Shown here: piece after piece, positions 20,701-35,700 of the stretch
Layout of the letters: every line of letters starts with the position of its first letter
How positions within the stretch are numbered: position 1 is the stretch's first letter
Origin: Acanthaster planci
Lineage: Eukaryota; Echinodermata; Asteroidea; Valvatida; Acanthasteridae
Direction: 5' to 3'
Assembly: GCF_001949145.1 (NCBI RefSeq)
Contig: NW_019091400.1
Location: 980,405-1,044,404, forward strand
Length of the DNA stretch: 64,000 nucleotides
Position numbers and translations under genes: made by a program
The notes under the pieces: generated by a model
Told to the model about the DNA's origin: nothing
The model's input: the letters and a program-made list of their open reading frames with translations, nothing else
The model's database searches: none

Positions 20701-23700
20701 AATTTCATGTACAGTACATAAACAGAACGGGTTAAATGAGATTATTTTTCAAATTTCTGAGCTACATGTAATATGTATGTACTGGTACATGTAGAGGAAT
20801 CCAATCCAGTGGATGACTGTTGACACATGGTTGACAAAAGTCATTTTTACTCAGTAATCAGAATGATTCTTGGTGCTGCTGCTTTCTCTTTTCACATTTA
20901 AGAAGGAACTACTGTACATGTACACATTGTACCCCTTTTAATTTGCTGCATTCAACAACGAATTTTAAAATGCATGTAATTCACTTGTTTAGGATGTGAC
21001 TAAAAAGTATCATATTTTCTTTTTTTTTTTTTTTTTTGAGCCAACTCCAGCCTTGGGTGCGGGTCTTGTCTGAAGAATGATGTCCCACATGCAAGCCAAG
21101 AAAATGTCCAACCAGTGACCAAAGCAGAAAGATGTTCCTTGCATTACTGGCCCCAGCTTGTACTGTATCAAGTACAGTACTGTACTGTACTGAACAAAAG
21201 AGGGCATGTTTTTTTTTCGGTACTCACTGCCATGAGGTGGGCAACTATATGCGCGTTTGAAGCGGAGCACGCTGAGTATGCGTAACTAATTTATTCCGGC
21301 GTGTGTGGTCTTTGCGTACATGCAGAACGCGTGCAAGAACATGCTTTTAACCACCTGTCTTTCTTTCGCTGATTGGGGGCGCATTTCAGCTCGGGGTGGA
21401 TTATACATGACAGCCATTTGAAGCTTGCGATAATGCAAGTTCTCACCCTAATTAGGCTTCAAAATGTTAGCTCAATGCTTTCATTGTGCTGCATAAATGC
21501 ACACAGTATACATGGAGAGGTCACGAGTGGGAAGCCAGTTTGCAAGCTGGCAGCACTGGCCATGTTGGTCATGGTTGGCACAGCCTGGGTAAACGTGTGT
21601 ACATGAACATGTGTTGACTGTAAACTGTGGAGTCATTGAACAAGCTATCAAAGAATACATTACACTTGTACATACAGTGTACTTGGTGGTGTTTCTCATA
21701 TATATATATTACCAGTAAGTGAGCTCTTTAAACTGTAAAAACCTTAACCATTGTACAAATTTGTACGAATGTGTTTAAAGGACACCTCCTGATACAATCA
21801 GTGCTCCAACTGCCCTGATTTCTGTTTTCAAACTTTCGCCCTTCAAAATTTGTTCCCCTACAGTATAAGCATAAAAACCTCAAATTCTGTGAACAATTAC
21901 ATCATAACCTGTCCAAATAATACTTCATAGCTCACAGTGGTTAATTCTTGGGCAGTGTGCATACATGTAGCCCTTGAATCCCCACCTTTTCCTATACAAT
22001 GTATATGATGTACATGTACACGTACCGGTAAATCATTCCAATGACATGGTTAATTCACATTTGTTGGGCTCAGTAGGAACATGTTAACCTTTCCCACGAT
22101 TTGAGACTCGTTTCTGAAGTTATTCCTGGTTTACTTTCAGTGGAACTAAAATCACATTGCTGTTTCTTAATCTGCTTCTTTCGGGAGTTGAGTTTCAAAT
22201 TCGCTTTACTTGTGCAGTTAAAGACAGTGGAAAGCGAAAATGAAATCAATAGGTCACAAGTTGCCCCGACTAACTGAAGTGTATGCGCGCATAAAGTTCA
22301 AGAATGTGCTTTGGAGTTTGGTGCCACCGTGGTCATGGAATCTCCTTGCACTAGATGGTAATTAAATTGTTTATACATGTAAAAATTATTTCCATTTTTT
22401 GTTTGTTTTGGTGGTTTGGATTGACAGTTTCTATGATATAGGAATGCTACCGTAGTACTGCACATGTAGGCTTCAGTTCCACATGAGCCGTGCAAGGTGG
22501 CAGAGATTTGAAGAAATTGTTTTTATATATTGAAAGCTTCTGAAATGCATAATATGCCTGAGTGTAAAATCACATCACCCACATGTATCAGGTCACTGCT
22601 AGATGAGGCAGTAACTTAATGTGTTAGTCATCAGGTTTATGGTACCTCGGGGACTGCTCATCCATCCTCATAAGGCTGCTGTAGGAATGAGGTGTGGTTT
22701 GGCCTGTCCGTGATACCAGCAAATTGTGTCATTTTATTGGCCTATCTGTGGTAATGAACATTTCATCATTTGAAATCATATTCAGCAACTTCATTGTACA
22801 TGTACATGTAGTATGGGTCGGGATGTGTAGGCCTACCATACTGGTACATGTGCATATACCAGCTAAATGTACATACATTGTTTCAACATGTGATTCAGCC
22901 TGTGCATGTGTCTTGTCTATCATGTACATATATACATGTAAGTTGTCACTGTTTTGGGGGTCCGAAATTGGCATTTGTTGAAACGCATACATGTACTTTT
23001 ATTTTGTTCGAGATTTTTAGTTTGACAGTCAAACTTCCCACCACCACCGTGGTCCTCACAATTTTCATGCAATTGATAACTTGAATCATCCAACACCAGT
23101 CTTAAAAATTACCCCCCACAGTTACTGCTTCCAGCACCTTTAACCAGCTTGGGGGCAAACATGTACATGTACACGGTGCATGCTTGATGCTTCCTGCAGA
23201 TGTGTGCACACACCTTATGGATGTGTCAGTTTGAATGGTCGACCCAAAATGACAGCTTTCTGTTTAATTTATTTTCTATACTATAAATATTAACTGCCTG
23301 CACACAGTGCACAGCGGCATAATATTGCCCTGTACCAAAAACATGTATATGTACATGTATGTATGATTAAAAACAAAATAAATCTCGGGGATTAAAATTA
23401 CCTCCCAGGGATTTGAAATATTTTACATGTACCAGTATGCTTCTTTTGTGAAATGTGTTTTAAGTTAGAAAATCATTTACATGTATAAGCACCTTGTCAG
23501 TTTCCCTATGTGCCATTAGTTTGTTTTCATAAAATAAAATTTTAATTCACACATTTTGCCGCGTTAAGTGTATGATTGCATTTGTGATGCAAAATAATCA
23601 CTGAAAATGATTGAAACTCCAAGCAAACACGGGTGTGCGTTTGTGGCACAGTGGATACTGTTTCTTTTACAAATTTGCCAAAGTCGAACACAGTCTACAC

Positions 23701-26700
23701 CTTGGCTGTCTTGCTGATTTTTTTTATGTCAAGTTCATATTCACACATTGATGGTGTAACCCGTGTACATAATAATAATAATAATAATAATTTAGAATCT
23801 ACAGTGCGCCCTTTCCACCAAAGTGATCAAAGGCGCATTGCACTAAAAACTTATTTAAAACCAATTACACAAAAAACCAATTTCAATATCCAAACACACA
23901 TAAACTATTTAAAACCAAAGCAAATTATACAATAGTAGTAGAGAAAAAAACAGGCCATCATGCCAGTACCCAGACTGGAGTATGGGGATACATCTGTCCT
24001 GTCAACAGGGTAACTAACTAAATAAGCCTAAACCTAAAACATGTTCCTTTAATAATAACATCTGCCCAGTTAGAGCCATTTTTAGACACCAATTTACATT
24101 CGTAAATTTACACAGTAAAGTTAATGTATTTCACTTTTCTGTCACTTTATACATTATTCTTCATGCAGTATTATTCATTGTACTAGTAGCCTACGTACAC
24201 GTGTACATGTATAACATTACATATATGTTGCCAACAACTGAGCTGTATTGCTTTCCAGCAACTAAATGTATGTAATTTGACAGGTCTTTGTAATTCTGCG
24301 GTTGATACAATGTAGGAAGGAAGCCAGGAAGACAAACTGGCCTTCATGTACTATGTACAGCAGTACATATATACCGGTACCTGTACATGGCAGACACGTA
24401 CTACATGTGAGGGCATGCTGTGCTACATGTGCACATCTTCAAATATGAATTTGAAACATGTATCAAATACATGTACTGGGATTTCACTGCATCTTTCAGT
24501 GAAGCAAGCTCAGCAATGAACAGACTAGGCATGTTTGTACTGTACATGTACCAGTAGGTAAATGTACATGTACATACATGTACGTGTACCTGTATTTTTT
24601 TTTTCATTCTTTTTTTGATCGTTACAATCTTCACTTCAGCGTCCATGTTGATGATGTGATTTCTCTGGTCGTTAATTATTGTTGATGCTCATCTCCATTT
24701 TATTGAGGACACTTTGTCTCAGTTGGGATACATACATATACATGTAGGTCAGTCGGTGCACTCTGACAAAACCGTTCATGGTTTAGGGATACCGGTACGT
24801 GTATGTCGATCTGTATACCCAGCAAGAAATGAGACCAAGGGGTACCCCCCCAACATGTTCAATCCCTATACACATTCCAGACTATTGTTACTGAACGCAT
24901 CCCCCCCCCAAGATGTCTGAAAGGAATTCCCCAGATTCCTGCCAGACAATGACCAACACAAAGCAGGGGGAGTTCTCTCCGTCTCACACCTTGCTGCATA
25001 TGTCGATCTGCATTATTCATGTTCTTATTGCTGGGCTGTAATACATTTGCACAGTCTATCATTTGGGACACCACTTTTCTTCAATAAGATTGTACCTCTT
25101 TGGAAGATGTTCCTGTACATGTGCACAGTTGAATGATTTTGGTTTCCTCAATCTTTGTCACAAAGACTGGCATTTGTTTTGTAAGTACACGTAGTACAGT
25201 ACAATACATGAACTGCAAGAGTACATGTGCATGAACTGCAAGAATAAAGTCAGTGTATATGTAAAGAAAAATGTTAAATTCAGAGGCACGCGTTCAGGAA
25301 ATCGTAGACATTGCTGATTACAAGATTTGTGCTGTTTGCTTTGTGTTTTTACCCCTTTTGCCTGATGAGCCTTGTTATCCAATTAGGCATAATTCTCTGC
25401 ACATCTGCGTCATGAGGAAACTGAAATTTTACAATCAGTGCCTGAATTCTGAATGATTTAATAGCCATGTCAAGGCAATTAAGGCCTTGCAGCTAGAGAG
25501 ATGTCTTGTGATACAAGACATAAAGCATCAGATTTCAGCAACTTGGATCCGTTTTCAATTCATGGCAAATTGTCAAATCAAAACCCTGCTTTGTAGACAA
25601 TTTAGATGAATCCAAGTTCCATCTTCTAAATTCTACCCAATCAAAATGATTTTGTACCATAGGCCATCTCATCGTACATGTCTGTCTCCGTACATGTAAG
25701 TCTACTGCACTTCACACTTGGGGAGTCGGGTTGGCGCAGTGGCTCTTTCCTTGCCTTTCACCTCTGCGGTCCAGGTTCGATTCCGGGCTCGGTCCACATG
25801 TGGATTGGGTTTTCAGTCCCTACCTGATTCCATGAGTTTTACCCAGAATATTCCTCTGGGGTTTTCCTCCCACGTCTAAAACTGTAACTGCTTCTCATTG
25901 TCTCCTCTCTACAGGTTTCTTCAGGCTTACGAGCTATAGTGCCTAGGGCACTTTTGAGGAATCCTTGGTGTCATTACCAGAAATAAATAATAATAATAAT
26001 AACACCGATGTACAAAAACATCAATTTGCATATATTGCTTGAAGTCCTCCCTATTGGCTCAGCTACATTACACGTACATGTATACATCAGTTCACAAACA
26101 TTATGGTAGTTTTCATGGGAGATTGGCGTACTGGTAGCTATACGGCAGTTAATTTCACTTGTACAGAACATGTTGGACCTACTTCAGCTGCTTTCTCGAA
26201 TGACCTTGGAATTAGACTGGCTCATTCTGCCGTGCATTCTGCTGTACTGTATGGTAATGAAAATACGGTACCTACAGTGATGGAAATGATACACAGCACA
26301 CATACAGTACATGTACCTCAAATAGATGAGTGTAATGATTAGATCCCAATATTCATTTGCAGGAAGGCGAGGGGAGAATTGCACTTGGGGTACATACAAA
26401 TTGTGTATGTGCTTCCTATCACAGACAGTTGATCCACGGAAAATTGTCCAATAACAGACCATTATTGAGGAAGAAATTACATGTTTTACTTACATGTACC
26501 AGAATGTGACCTAATAAGGAAAATATTATTGACTACCAGTACTTGCCATTGAATCTGTAATGACTATGTTATTCATTCGTGTTTGGCATTTAATCATTTC
26601 TGAAAATAGGAACATTAAAATTTAAAACAGAGGGAATAATGTAGATTGTGATTGTCTATGCTGCATAATGATAAAATTTTGGATAAATAGGCCCATTGTG

Positions 26701-29700
26701 TGTTTCCCCACCCCCAGGGGCCAGTGATGATGCAGCTAGCTGCGGTGTCATGCTGGAGATACTACAGAACCTGGCCACCTCCCCGTACTCTCTGCGGCAC
26801 GACATCATCTTCCTCTTCAATGGTGCAGAGGAGAATGTCTTGCAGGCCAGCCATGGCTTCATTACGCAACACCCCTGGCGGAAGAATATCAAGGCCTTTA
26901 TCAATCTGGACGCAGCCGGAGCTGGTGGCAGGGAGCTCGTCTTCCAGACAGGTAAAAGAAAAACGTTTCCTAGAGAGCTTTTGGGGGCAACGAAAATCAT
27001 CGTAAATTAACATGGACTTCCAATGATGTGAATATCCCCTCCCTCGTTGCCAAGCAAAATACATACATATAAATATGCGCATACAAGTATTTATTGGGTT
27101 ATTTTTAAATTCTTTTGAGGTGGTGATTTGTTCATTCATGGGTATCTTATTATATTGGCCTTATGGTACTAGATAGCTCATAGCTGGTAGTGGTACAGCG
27201 TTCCATTAAACGCCAGCTGTGAATTATCCTGTACAGTTCACTACAAGATAACCTGTAGCCTGCAGTGGTATTGAGTGGAGTGTGTGGCTAATTCTGGTCC
27301 ACCCATCACTGTGTATTCGGCAGTCAGGCTTGGCTCTGAGAAGGGAGATGCTGTCAGCCCTTTCTAACTGTATCCACTCTATGCAAGAACAAGAGATGGC
27401 GTGTTCCTAGTGTACACATATGTACAATAGCAACTATGGACCACAGGTTTATGTACAGTTTCTGTTTGAATGTACAGTCTGTCTGTGTGTGCTGCGCATG
27501 TGTACAAGCAAAGTTGAAAAATTCACACCCACGTCTCTATTCTTTGTGAGTTAGGGAGTGCTTCAAGTCAGTGTGGAAGGGGAAAAAAAGGGTGGCGGTA
27601 AACTCCCATTTTGATGTCTTCGTCTGCTTTAGATGGGCTGCCATTTCATGGAGGTTGATCACTGTTGGATTGAGATAGGCAAGGGGAAGTCAGTAGACTT
27701 TCAAAAGGACATGAAATCCCGCAAGTCCTCAGTCCTTCACTTTTAAAATATTGAGTTTTGTTAGGGTTGATCGATGGCCAACAACAGGATAGAAACCACT
27801 GACCCACGAACCCCTGTCTGATGTCCTCTCCACAATTCCCATATTCTGTATAGCCCCAAGTTATTGGTAGAACCTTTGTATCTTTTTGGAAATATATTTC
27901 TGCAAACCTGGTACAAATACATGTATGTATAAATGCTCCAAATAAAACTGTCCAAGAAGTGTTTTTAATTGTTCAAAAAGTTACACTACTTAGACCAATA
28001 TCAGTGGTACTGATTCATGGCTTCATTCTCTCATCTGCTCTAATGGACGAGTCTCTCACAGGTGAGAAGTAAAGACACTTACATTGTATGTAATACGATT
28101 TGTACTGTGCACACATGTACCAATACATTACAGATTTGCCAAATCACTCCTGGATGCATTCTCTGTGCCATACATGTATGGTACATGTACGTGGACGAGC
28201 AGTGGGACTTACATGTACATGTATTCCATGGGAAAAAAGCTCCCTCTTGCTATAAATGCAGACATGTAGATAGAGCCAGTAGCCATACAATTAGTATACG
28301 CATCAGGTGCAACATTGTACCTTTACATGTACATGTGCATGTATGTCTGTGTCAGTAGATGTGTATACGAACAGTTTCAAGATACAGTGCACATGTACAT
28401 CTCAGATATCATGCTGTTTGTTTTCTTGCAATTTAATGCCACTTAAAAACTCATACTCCGTACATGTAAAATCAATGACCAGGTACATATTACCCTTCTA
28501 GCATATCAGTCCCAAAAAACAACCCAATCAGAACGGCAGCACAAGCTGACATTCAGGTGTGATGAGGGGATCCACTCAGGATGAAAAGATCAGAAATGTG
28601 ATCTGACAGTTATTAAAATTGCAGGTGTGTTATTTTAGGCTTGAAAGAGCAGAATGGGGCAGGGATACTGGATACTCCCTCTTGGGGGTTTTGTTTTTCC
28701 AGTCTGCACTTTGGCTATGTTTAATGTCAGAGTTTATCTAAATTGATAGACATGTAATTCTCCTTTGAAAAAGAGGCACACACTTTTGAGAAGATTGTTA
28801 CCTTGACAAGGAGAATAAGAATTAAAAGGTTAGGTTGAAAATATCGGAGATTCATTGAGTTAGTGGTTGCACAGTGTGTCTGTTCTGTGAATTAACCCTG
28901 ACAAGGGTTACATGTACGTTAATGACTCCTTGGTGTTAATTGGGGGAGGCAACTTGTTAGAAGAAATCCCTCAGGTTGTATGCCCTTCCCAGCAAGATAA
29001 CAATGCAGCATCAATATTGACATTGCTTTCATGAACAGTGTACTTGCAGCAGTTTGAGCTTGGCCAGAGTGTTTGTGCCTGCACATTTACGTGTTCACAT
29101 TTACTTTGGATACAGGTGCAGATACGTATCTGCACGATTTTCAAGTTGGAAGTACCCGTACATGTACTGGATTTGAATCTTGCCAGAATAATCGTGTGAA
29201 GTTTGTCAGGAAATCTCATAGCGATTTATGCCATACACTGCTGAGCCCAAAACCTAGCATTAGAAATGGCAAAAGGGCATCAACACAGAACAACTGTTCA
29301 TTCAAGTCAGTTCAGAAAGTTTGGGTCACCTGAAATCCTTTTCTTGCAAGACCCAGACTTGATGAGTCTGCAGAGACAAGCCACACTGTAACTTCTTACC
29401 CTGAAAGATTCCTGAAGTTCCTGATGGACATGTACATGTACGTGTATGCCTGTCATTCAGTGAGCAGACTTGAGTCAATTGGTTCATTGTCTTAACCTGT
29501 GTCGTAGCTGTGAGCTTATAATGCACATACTGGTTGAGAACAAACATGACTCATGAGCAAGCGATCTACGAAGTACATGTACATGTATGTCACTCACTGG
29601 ATTCAAACTTTGGCACACACACACATTCTGTACATGTGAAAAAAGCATTTAGCGCAAGAACCAGCATGTAAACCAACATGCGCGTGTACTCAATTCATTT

Positions 29701-32700
29701 GTACTGTACGGGGGAGGGTACTTTCTGATTCACAGTGATGTCACACTTCAGTACCCTGTACGCATACATGTACATGTAATACATTGTACATGTAATGTAC
29801 ATGTACCAGTACACCTGAGCAGCCCTTACATGTATATGTATATGTACATTGTATATAGTCAGTACATTACCGGTACATGCATTGCAGATATGTACTTTGT
29901 ACAGTAAATACTGTACTTCAACACTCTTCTGCACTGCTGCAGATTTAAACCATAAGGCCTGAATGTGCTTAACAATAATCCAGGGTGAACAATCATTGAA
30001 ATGTTGCCTATTGTGAGTCATCAGCCAACAGGATGAATGGATAATGTTGATTAGGTGTTGAGATAACAAATATTTAGGTGTACGTGTACAAGTTTTTGCA
30101 ACCACAGAAAGGTTCTGTGGTTTTTGCAGAAATGGGAATGGTTCTGCGTTAATTTCCCTTTTGTACATGTACATGTAAATCTTGGCTATCTAATATATTT
30201 TTACATTCAAGTCCAGAATGACTACAACAATTTAATCAAGTTGTTCTTAGATTTTGTTGTAATTAATAATTTCATTTATAAATACCGTAATTGTGCATGG
30301 CCAGTTAGCCCATCATATGAATAAATTATTTTCCAAATTCAGTGGCTGTGAATAGTTACAATTTACAAAAGGCTCAGTGCATGGAAAATGCATAGCGACG
30401 ATGTTGGGAAAAATATTGAGTGGTGGAGTCTAAAAATTTTCGCATAACTATTCAAGGCTGGAGGCCTTGAGGTCCAATGTCTCTGTTTTTCTTTAAGGTT
30501 ATTAATCAATGTACATGTAGTAGATCAAACCCATTTTCTGGGAAACTTGAAACTTACATTGTACCTTCTGGACATTACCGGTACAACATCCTTCACTAAC
30601 TTAAAACACCACACACTTCCCTTTTCAACTAATGAAGTCCACCACAGCACTATAATAATAAAACTTTTGTTAAAACCATGTGTTTGCTTGGGTTTGAATG
30701 AAGATCGCTGACTTGTAACTTAACATAGAAATGACCATATCCAGTGTTAGAAACGCTTGTCCATTACCATCTACCGGTATGTACACGCAGTATAATAATT
30801 GTGCAGGTTCAACATTCTTCTTTCAACCCCCTGTGTGGTGCTTACTTCCAAAGTTTCCGCATGTTGACCAAGTCTTTGTTTCTAAGTCTTCTTCAGTGAC
30901 TTTCATGTGCTGAAAAAATAGATACAGTCATGTACCTGCACCTTGATTTAAAATCCCGTAAAGTTGATGCTCGGATTAAGGCAAAGTGGAGCCCCTAATA
31001 TAGAGTGATACACATCAAGCAAGTCAGTATCTCTTTTATAGAGGTGTTGGCTCTGAAAAGAACCATTTAGCTTATATCAACTTTGGGTGTTAATACCTGG
31101 ATGGGCATCCTTTCCTCTCCACTGCCTGCTCACAACCTTCTGCAGGTGGTCTATGTACATACTTTGTACGTAGTTCTTGGATCGGTGTTGTGCTTCAGAA
31201 TTCTGGGGTAAGCCTTCCAAGGGGGTTCTTGAGCTGATCCACAAGTTTTCGGTGGGGTTGAGGTCTGGAGATGCAGCAAATTTATAAACGAATTTATCCC
31301 TTTGGCTTTCATAAACTCAACTGTGGCTTTGCTAGTGTGCTTCAGACCAGTGTCTTGTTAAAACCTGTATCCGTTGGGGAACAGAGACTCTACAAATGGC
31401 AAAAGAGTGTTTTTCAGGATTTCTTTATGATAAAATTTGCTGGCCATGATTTTCTCGAAAATAAGCACTTGTGTAACTCCTTGCTTTCATATCCCCCCCA
31501 AACATGAACCTTATACGGATGTTTTGCCTTTTGTTCCAGTTTTCTTGCATGGCCAATTTTTCTGAATGTGAGTTCGCTGTGGGACTCCATTTAGATCGAA
31601 CAGTCATCAGTAAAAATTACATTGTCAAAAGTCTCATTCTGAGCCAATGCAGCTCTGCAGAATTTGAGCCTTGACTGTCTATTGGGGACGCGAATCAGTT
31701 GGCAATACTTGGTATCTGTAATGACCCATTAGAGTTTTTTGTCACCCTCTTGACTGTTGAGAGGGAGACCTCAACCCCTTCATCAATTACTGTACTGTCG
31801 CTTGTTCTAAATGTCTTGGGCAGTTACTCATGACTCATCCTCCTGAAGATAAAGGGATTCTATGAGGTTGAGATGCTGCGTTGGAAGTCTTGAGCTTCGC
31901 CCAGGCCTTCACCTGTCGGCCAATCTTCCCTTCTCCTTGTGTCACTGGAGAAAGCGCCGAACTGTTCTTGTCTCTGTCTTGAAACCGTCATTGAAAAGTT
32001 TTCAGTGAATGGCCGCCAGGGAGTGTCTATTTTTATCAAGACAGACGACTTGATATTTGACTTGTAGAGGCTGTCACGACATGATGATGTATTAAGTTGC
32101 TTGCAAAAGTGCAAGGAAGCCAATTTACCATTTGCTATCTTCCTGTCCAATTCCTAGTTAGCGCAGCTTAGAATTTGTTGCGTAGCAACTACAGATGTTG
32201 ACTTTGTTCATCCGATCACAGTGTTACCGCTATCGCTTACAGACTCAGAACGTTAACAAATTTCCATTGGTTAAAAAGGTCCAATTCATTAGCTTTAATC
32301 ACCTTCTCATGGCTTAGCGGCCCATGTATATGTATAACTCTATTCCTGAAAAAGGTAATATTGGTTGCCGTTTTGATGTCTTAAGTCTTTTCTCAGTCAA
32401 TCTGTGACAAAGGCACCCACATGTACATGTATATGTAGCGTACACATGTCTGGTGCTAACTTGTACCCAAATATACATATTTATTTTGACTAACATTGCC
32501 TCTGTAAAGGTTGAGTGTGTAATGTTTTTGTTAATTGAAACAGCTGTGAAGTATATGGCTACACACACCGAGACTATCCTTGCTCGATTTGTCAGAACAA
32601 CTGTCACATTATTAAAATGCATTATTATGCAAAGATTTGGCTTTTCTCTTGCTTTTGCAATATTTGTGTTTTACATGTGCACACAGTACCATGTAGATGC

Positions 32701-35700
32701 GTCAAATTTGTTCAAACAGTGTACATGTGTAGTATGGACAAATGACGCATTGCATAACCATTAAGTTTCGCATTGGAGAAATTCCTCCCAGCTTTCACTT
32801 CTGTTCTTGTACTGGTACATGTACGTGTATATGCAACAGAATGAACATGGCAAAGTTTTTTCAATTCTTTCAATAATCATTTTAACATCAAACTTCCACA
32901 TGTCACAACGTCAGGGACTAGGCGTCTCAAACTAAATCATGCTAAGCATTCCAGGTGTAGTTCTGTACGCCCCCCCACTATGAAGGTACCGGTACATGTG
33001 CAGCTAAAAGTAGACTCGGTCTTGAAGTTAGCTTGATCATCCTTTACACCAGGGAATTCTGAACGCTGTGTAATACAATACATTAATCTAAGTGAGACGC
33101 AAGTGTATGCAATGCAATACCGGTAACTGCCAAAATATATTCAGGTAAGGGGATGCATTCAGTGAAGAGGAAATCGATGCGAAACTTTAGCAGATTTAAA
33201 GCGTGGATGTAGCTGGTTTATGGTTTTGCACTTGATTTTGTACCAATGATTAGCTCGCGTTCGTAAGTTCTTAAATTGTGTTTAGAATCCTGATTTTCGA
33301 TGGGCAACTGACAAGCAACCCCAAGGCTCAGTAAAATAGTGGCAACCATGCAATTTAAAATGGCAGTTCAGAATGCAATAACATGCATATGGGTATCAAC
33401 TAATATAACCCATTTAGACCCTCTCCCCCACTGTGTCCGGGACGGCCAATGTCCGAAGCCTACATGTATTCCACATATCAAAAGAAGCTGGTTGAAGCCC
33501 ATCGTTAGCATAAAATTCTCGGATGACAATACGCAAATTTATGCGGAGCAAATATCAAGTCAAGTTCATGTAGGCCTAATATACTACATGTACCTGTATA
33601 TCCCAATAGGTTCATTTTCGAGAAAAAAGTGCCTTACATGGCTTTGGAGGTAAATTCAAAAAGATTCACAGATCTGCTGGAAAAACAATATGATGCAAAT
33701 TATTCCTCGCAATTTTTGAGAAAATGCAGTTCTTCATATGCATTTAAACATTGTAGTTGCAGATTAATATATACATGTATTTTTGAAGCAACGGATACGG
33801 GTAACACCCCAAAACTTGTTTTGAAATGTTTTCAGGAAATCTACTGTAACTTAAGGTAAAATTTAGGCAGGCGACAAAAAGCGGCTGAATAAAGTGAATG
33901 GGGACGAGGTCAGCTTCCCAGACCCTCTAACCCCAATCGCCTATAAGGATTGTTATTGGGCTGGATGGCAACCTCGACAGATGATCATGTGACCACCTCA
34001 AGTAACACTCAGAAAATTATTTCATACAGGAGTATCAAGGAAATGTTTTGTGAACATTGGAAAAAGAATCAGCAACCTTTTACTTCCAGTATTTTTTGTT
34101 TCTATGGGTATCCATGCATATTTGTTTTGAATCACCCACTTGCAACATGAGAACAAAAATGGGTAAACTACTAAACTTGCTGTAGAACTTCCCTATAAAA
34201 ACAGCCGGCCCGGCATGTCCAAGTTCATGTCAGCGCAGGTAACATTAAACGTAAAGGGTACATGTAAATTCAAGATAATTTCATCATGTGTATTTCTGTA
34301 AAAGTGTGAAACAATTCAATGTATATCATGATTCTGTTATCAAGTTCGTGATACTTGTACTAGTTTCAAAATTTCCATTCCGCACACTGGCCCGTAAGCA
34401 TTTTACGTTTGTGATAGTGATTTTTCATGCGTTGTTTCCATCTTTTTCAGGTTTTGCATTTTTGCACGTTCCATAAATTGATATAACCCTCCCCCGTTCC
34501 TCAACGTTGAAACGAGGGCCCTCACTCGTTAAAGGAACTACATGTACATGTATCAGCACCTGTATACACGTGCATTCATCCAGTCAAGAGAAGCTCATGA
34601 ATGAAAACTTGATGTACTGTGTAGTGTTCCAGTGATTGAAGAAAATGTGCACGTACGTTGAGATCCCTTTTGGTTTGAGGACGCTGGTTAGAACTGAACT
34701 TGTAGTTCTCAACAGGTGTTAAATACTGGTACATGTACGGTATGCATAACATAACATGTGCATGTACATGCTGTATACAGGCCAAATTACTGGTAATTGA
34801 TCCATCATGCTCCCTTTACATTAAGGTGATCGAGCACAACATGTGGTTTAGTGGCTTAAGATAATCGGACCAGAAAAGGGCAAAGAAATTTTCATGAGAA
34901 ATTTACAATGTACATACTCTGCATGTATGCCTGGATTTTATCATGGTCAAGATTCAGGAAATTGAAAAATCATGTTGTGCAAATGGCTGGAGATAAATGC
35001 GGCTGTTTTGCAGATAATAAGCTTAGCCACAGTATACAGTACATGTAATCACATTAAATGGAAAGGTCAGGATTTTCATGGCTTTGTTAAAACTGGAGGG
35101 AATCTGGCAGGGGTCAGCCTGTAAGCGTCTCGTGAATGACTTGTTTCCTTTCAATAAATTATGTACACTTAGTGGGAAATCATAATTACATGTGTCATGC
35201 ATCCTTATGACATCCAGGGACGAATTAATAAAAACTGGCAAGCAGAAACTGATGCTCTGTTTGAAAACAGACAGAACAAGCAAAAGTATTAGCTTGAGAA
35301 AAGCAGGATATTATGCACAGGAAACCAGGCACTGCACTATTGACTAATTCCTGGTCTTGGTTGCCCTGTCAGTTTGTCAAATTGCGCTCCCTGTACCCAA
35401 TTTTGTACTCGTATTTTAACAGTTACCAACCAATATGCTGTTCAATGTTCTTGGGTTTGTTTCAGGTTTATGGCTGATTAATGCTCAGCACATGCATTTC
35501 CTAAGCAGGTTTTCCCAGCTTTGTACATTTTGTAGCTTTCAGAAATGGGGCCTGATTATCTGATGAATTTTGTTTCCTGAAGTACATGTAGATGTACATG
35601 TATATTATACATGAAAACTGTGGCTCAGTAAAAATAGCCAACAACCCGAACAATCCCCAACAAGCTAAACTCTAACACCAGGTTTTGTTGGCATCTGTCA

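Noticed and set aside
25722-25800. Possible functional tRNA gene
   Set aside because: Box A and box B are present, but the sequence continues into a SINE body and TAA tail without an acceptor-stem closure.
29695-30174. 159-codon reverse ORF
   Set aside because: Mostly translated ACATGTA repeats (MYMY, HVHV, TCTC runs) plus a MITE fragment.
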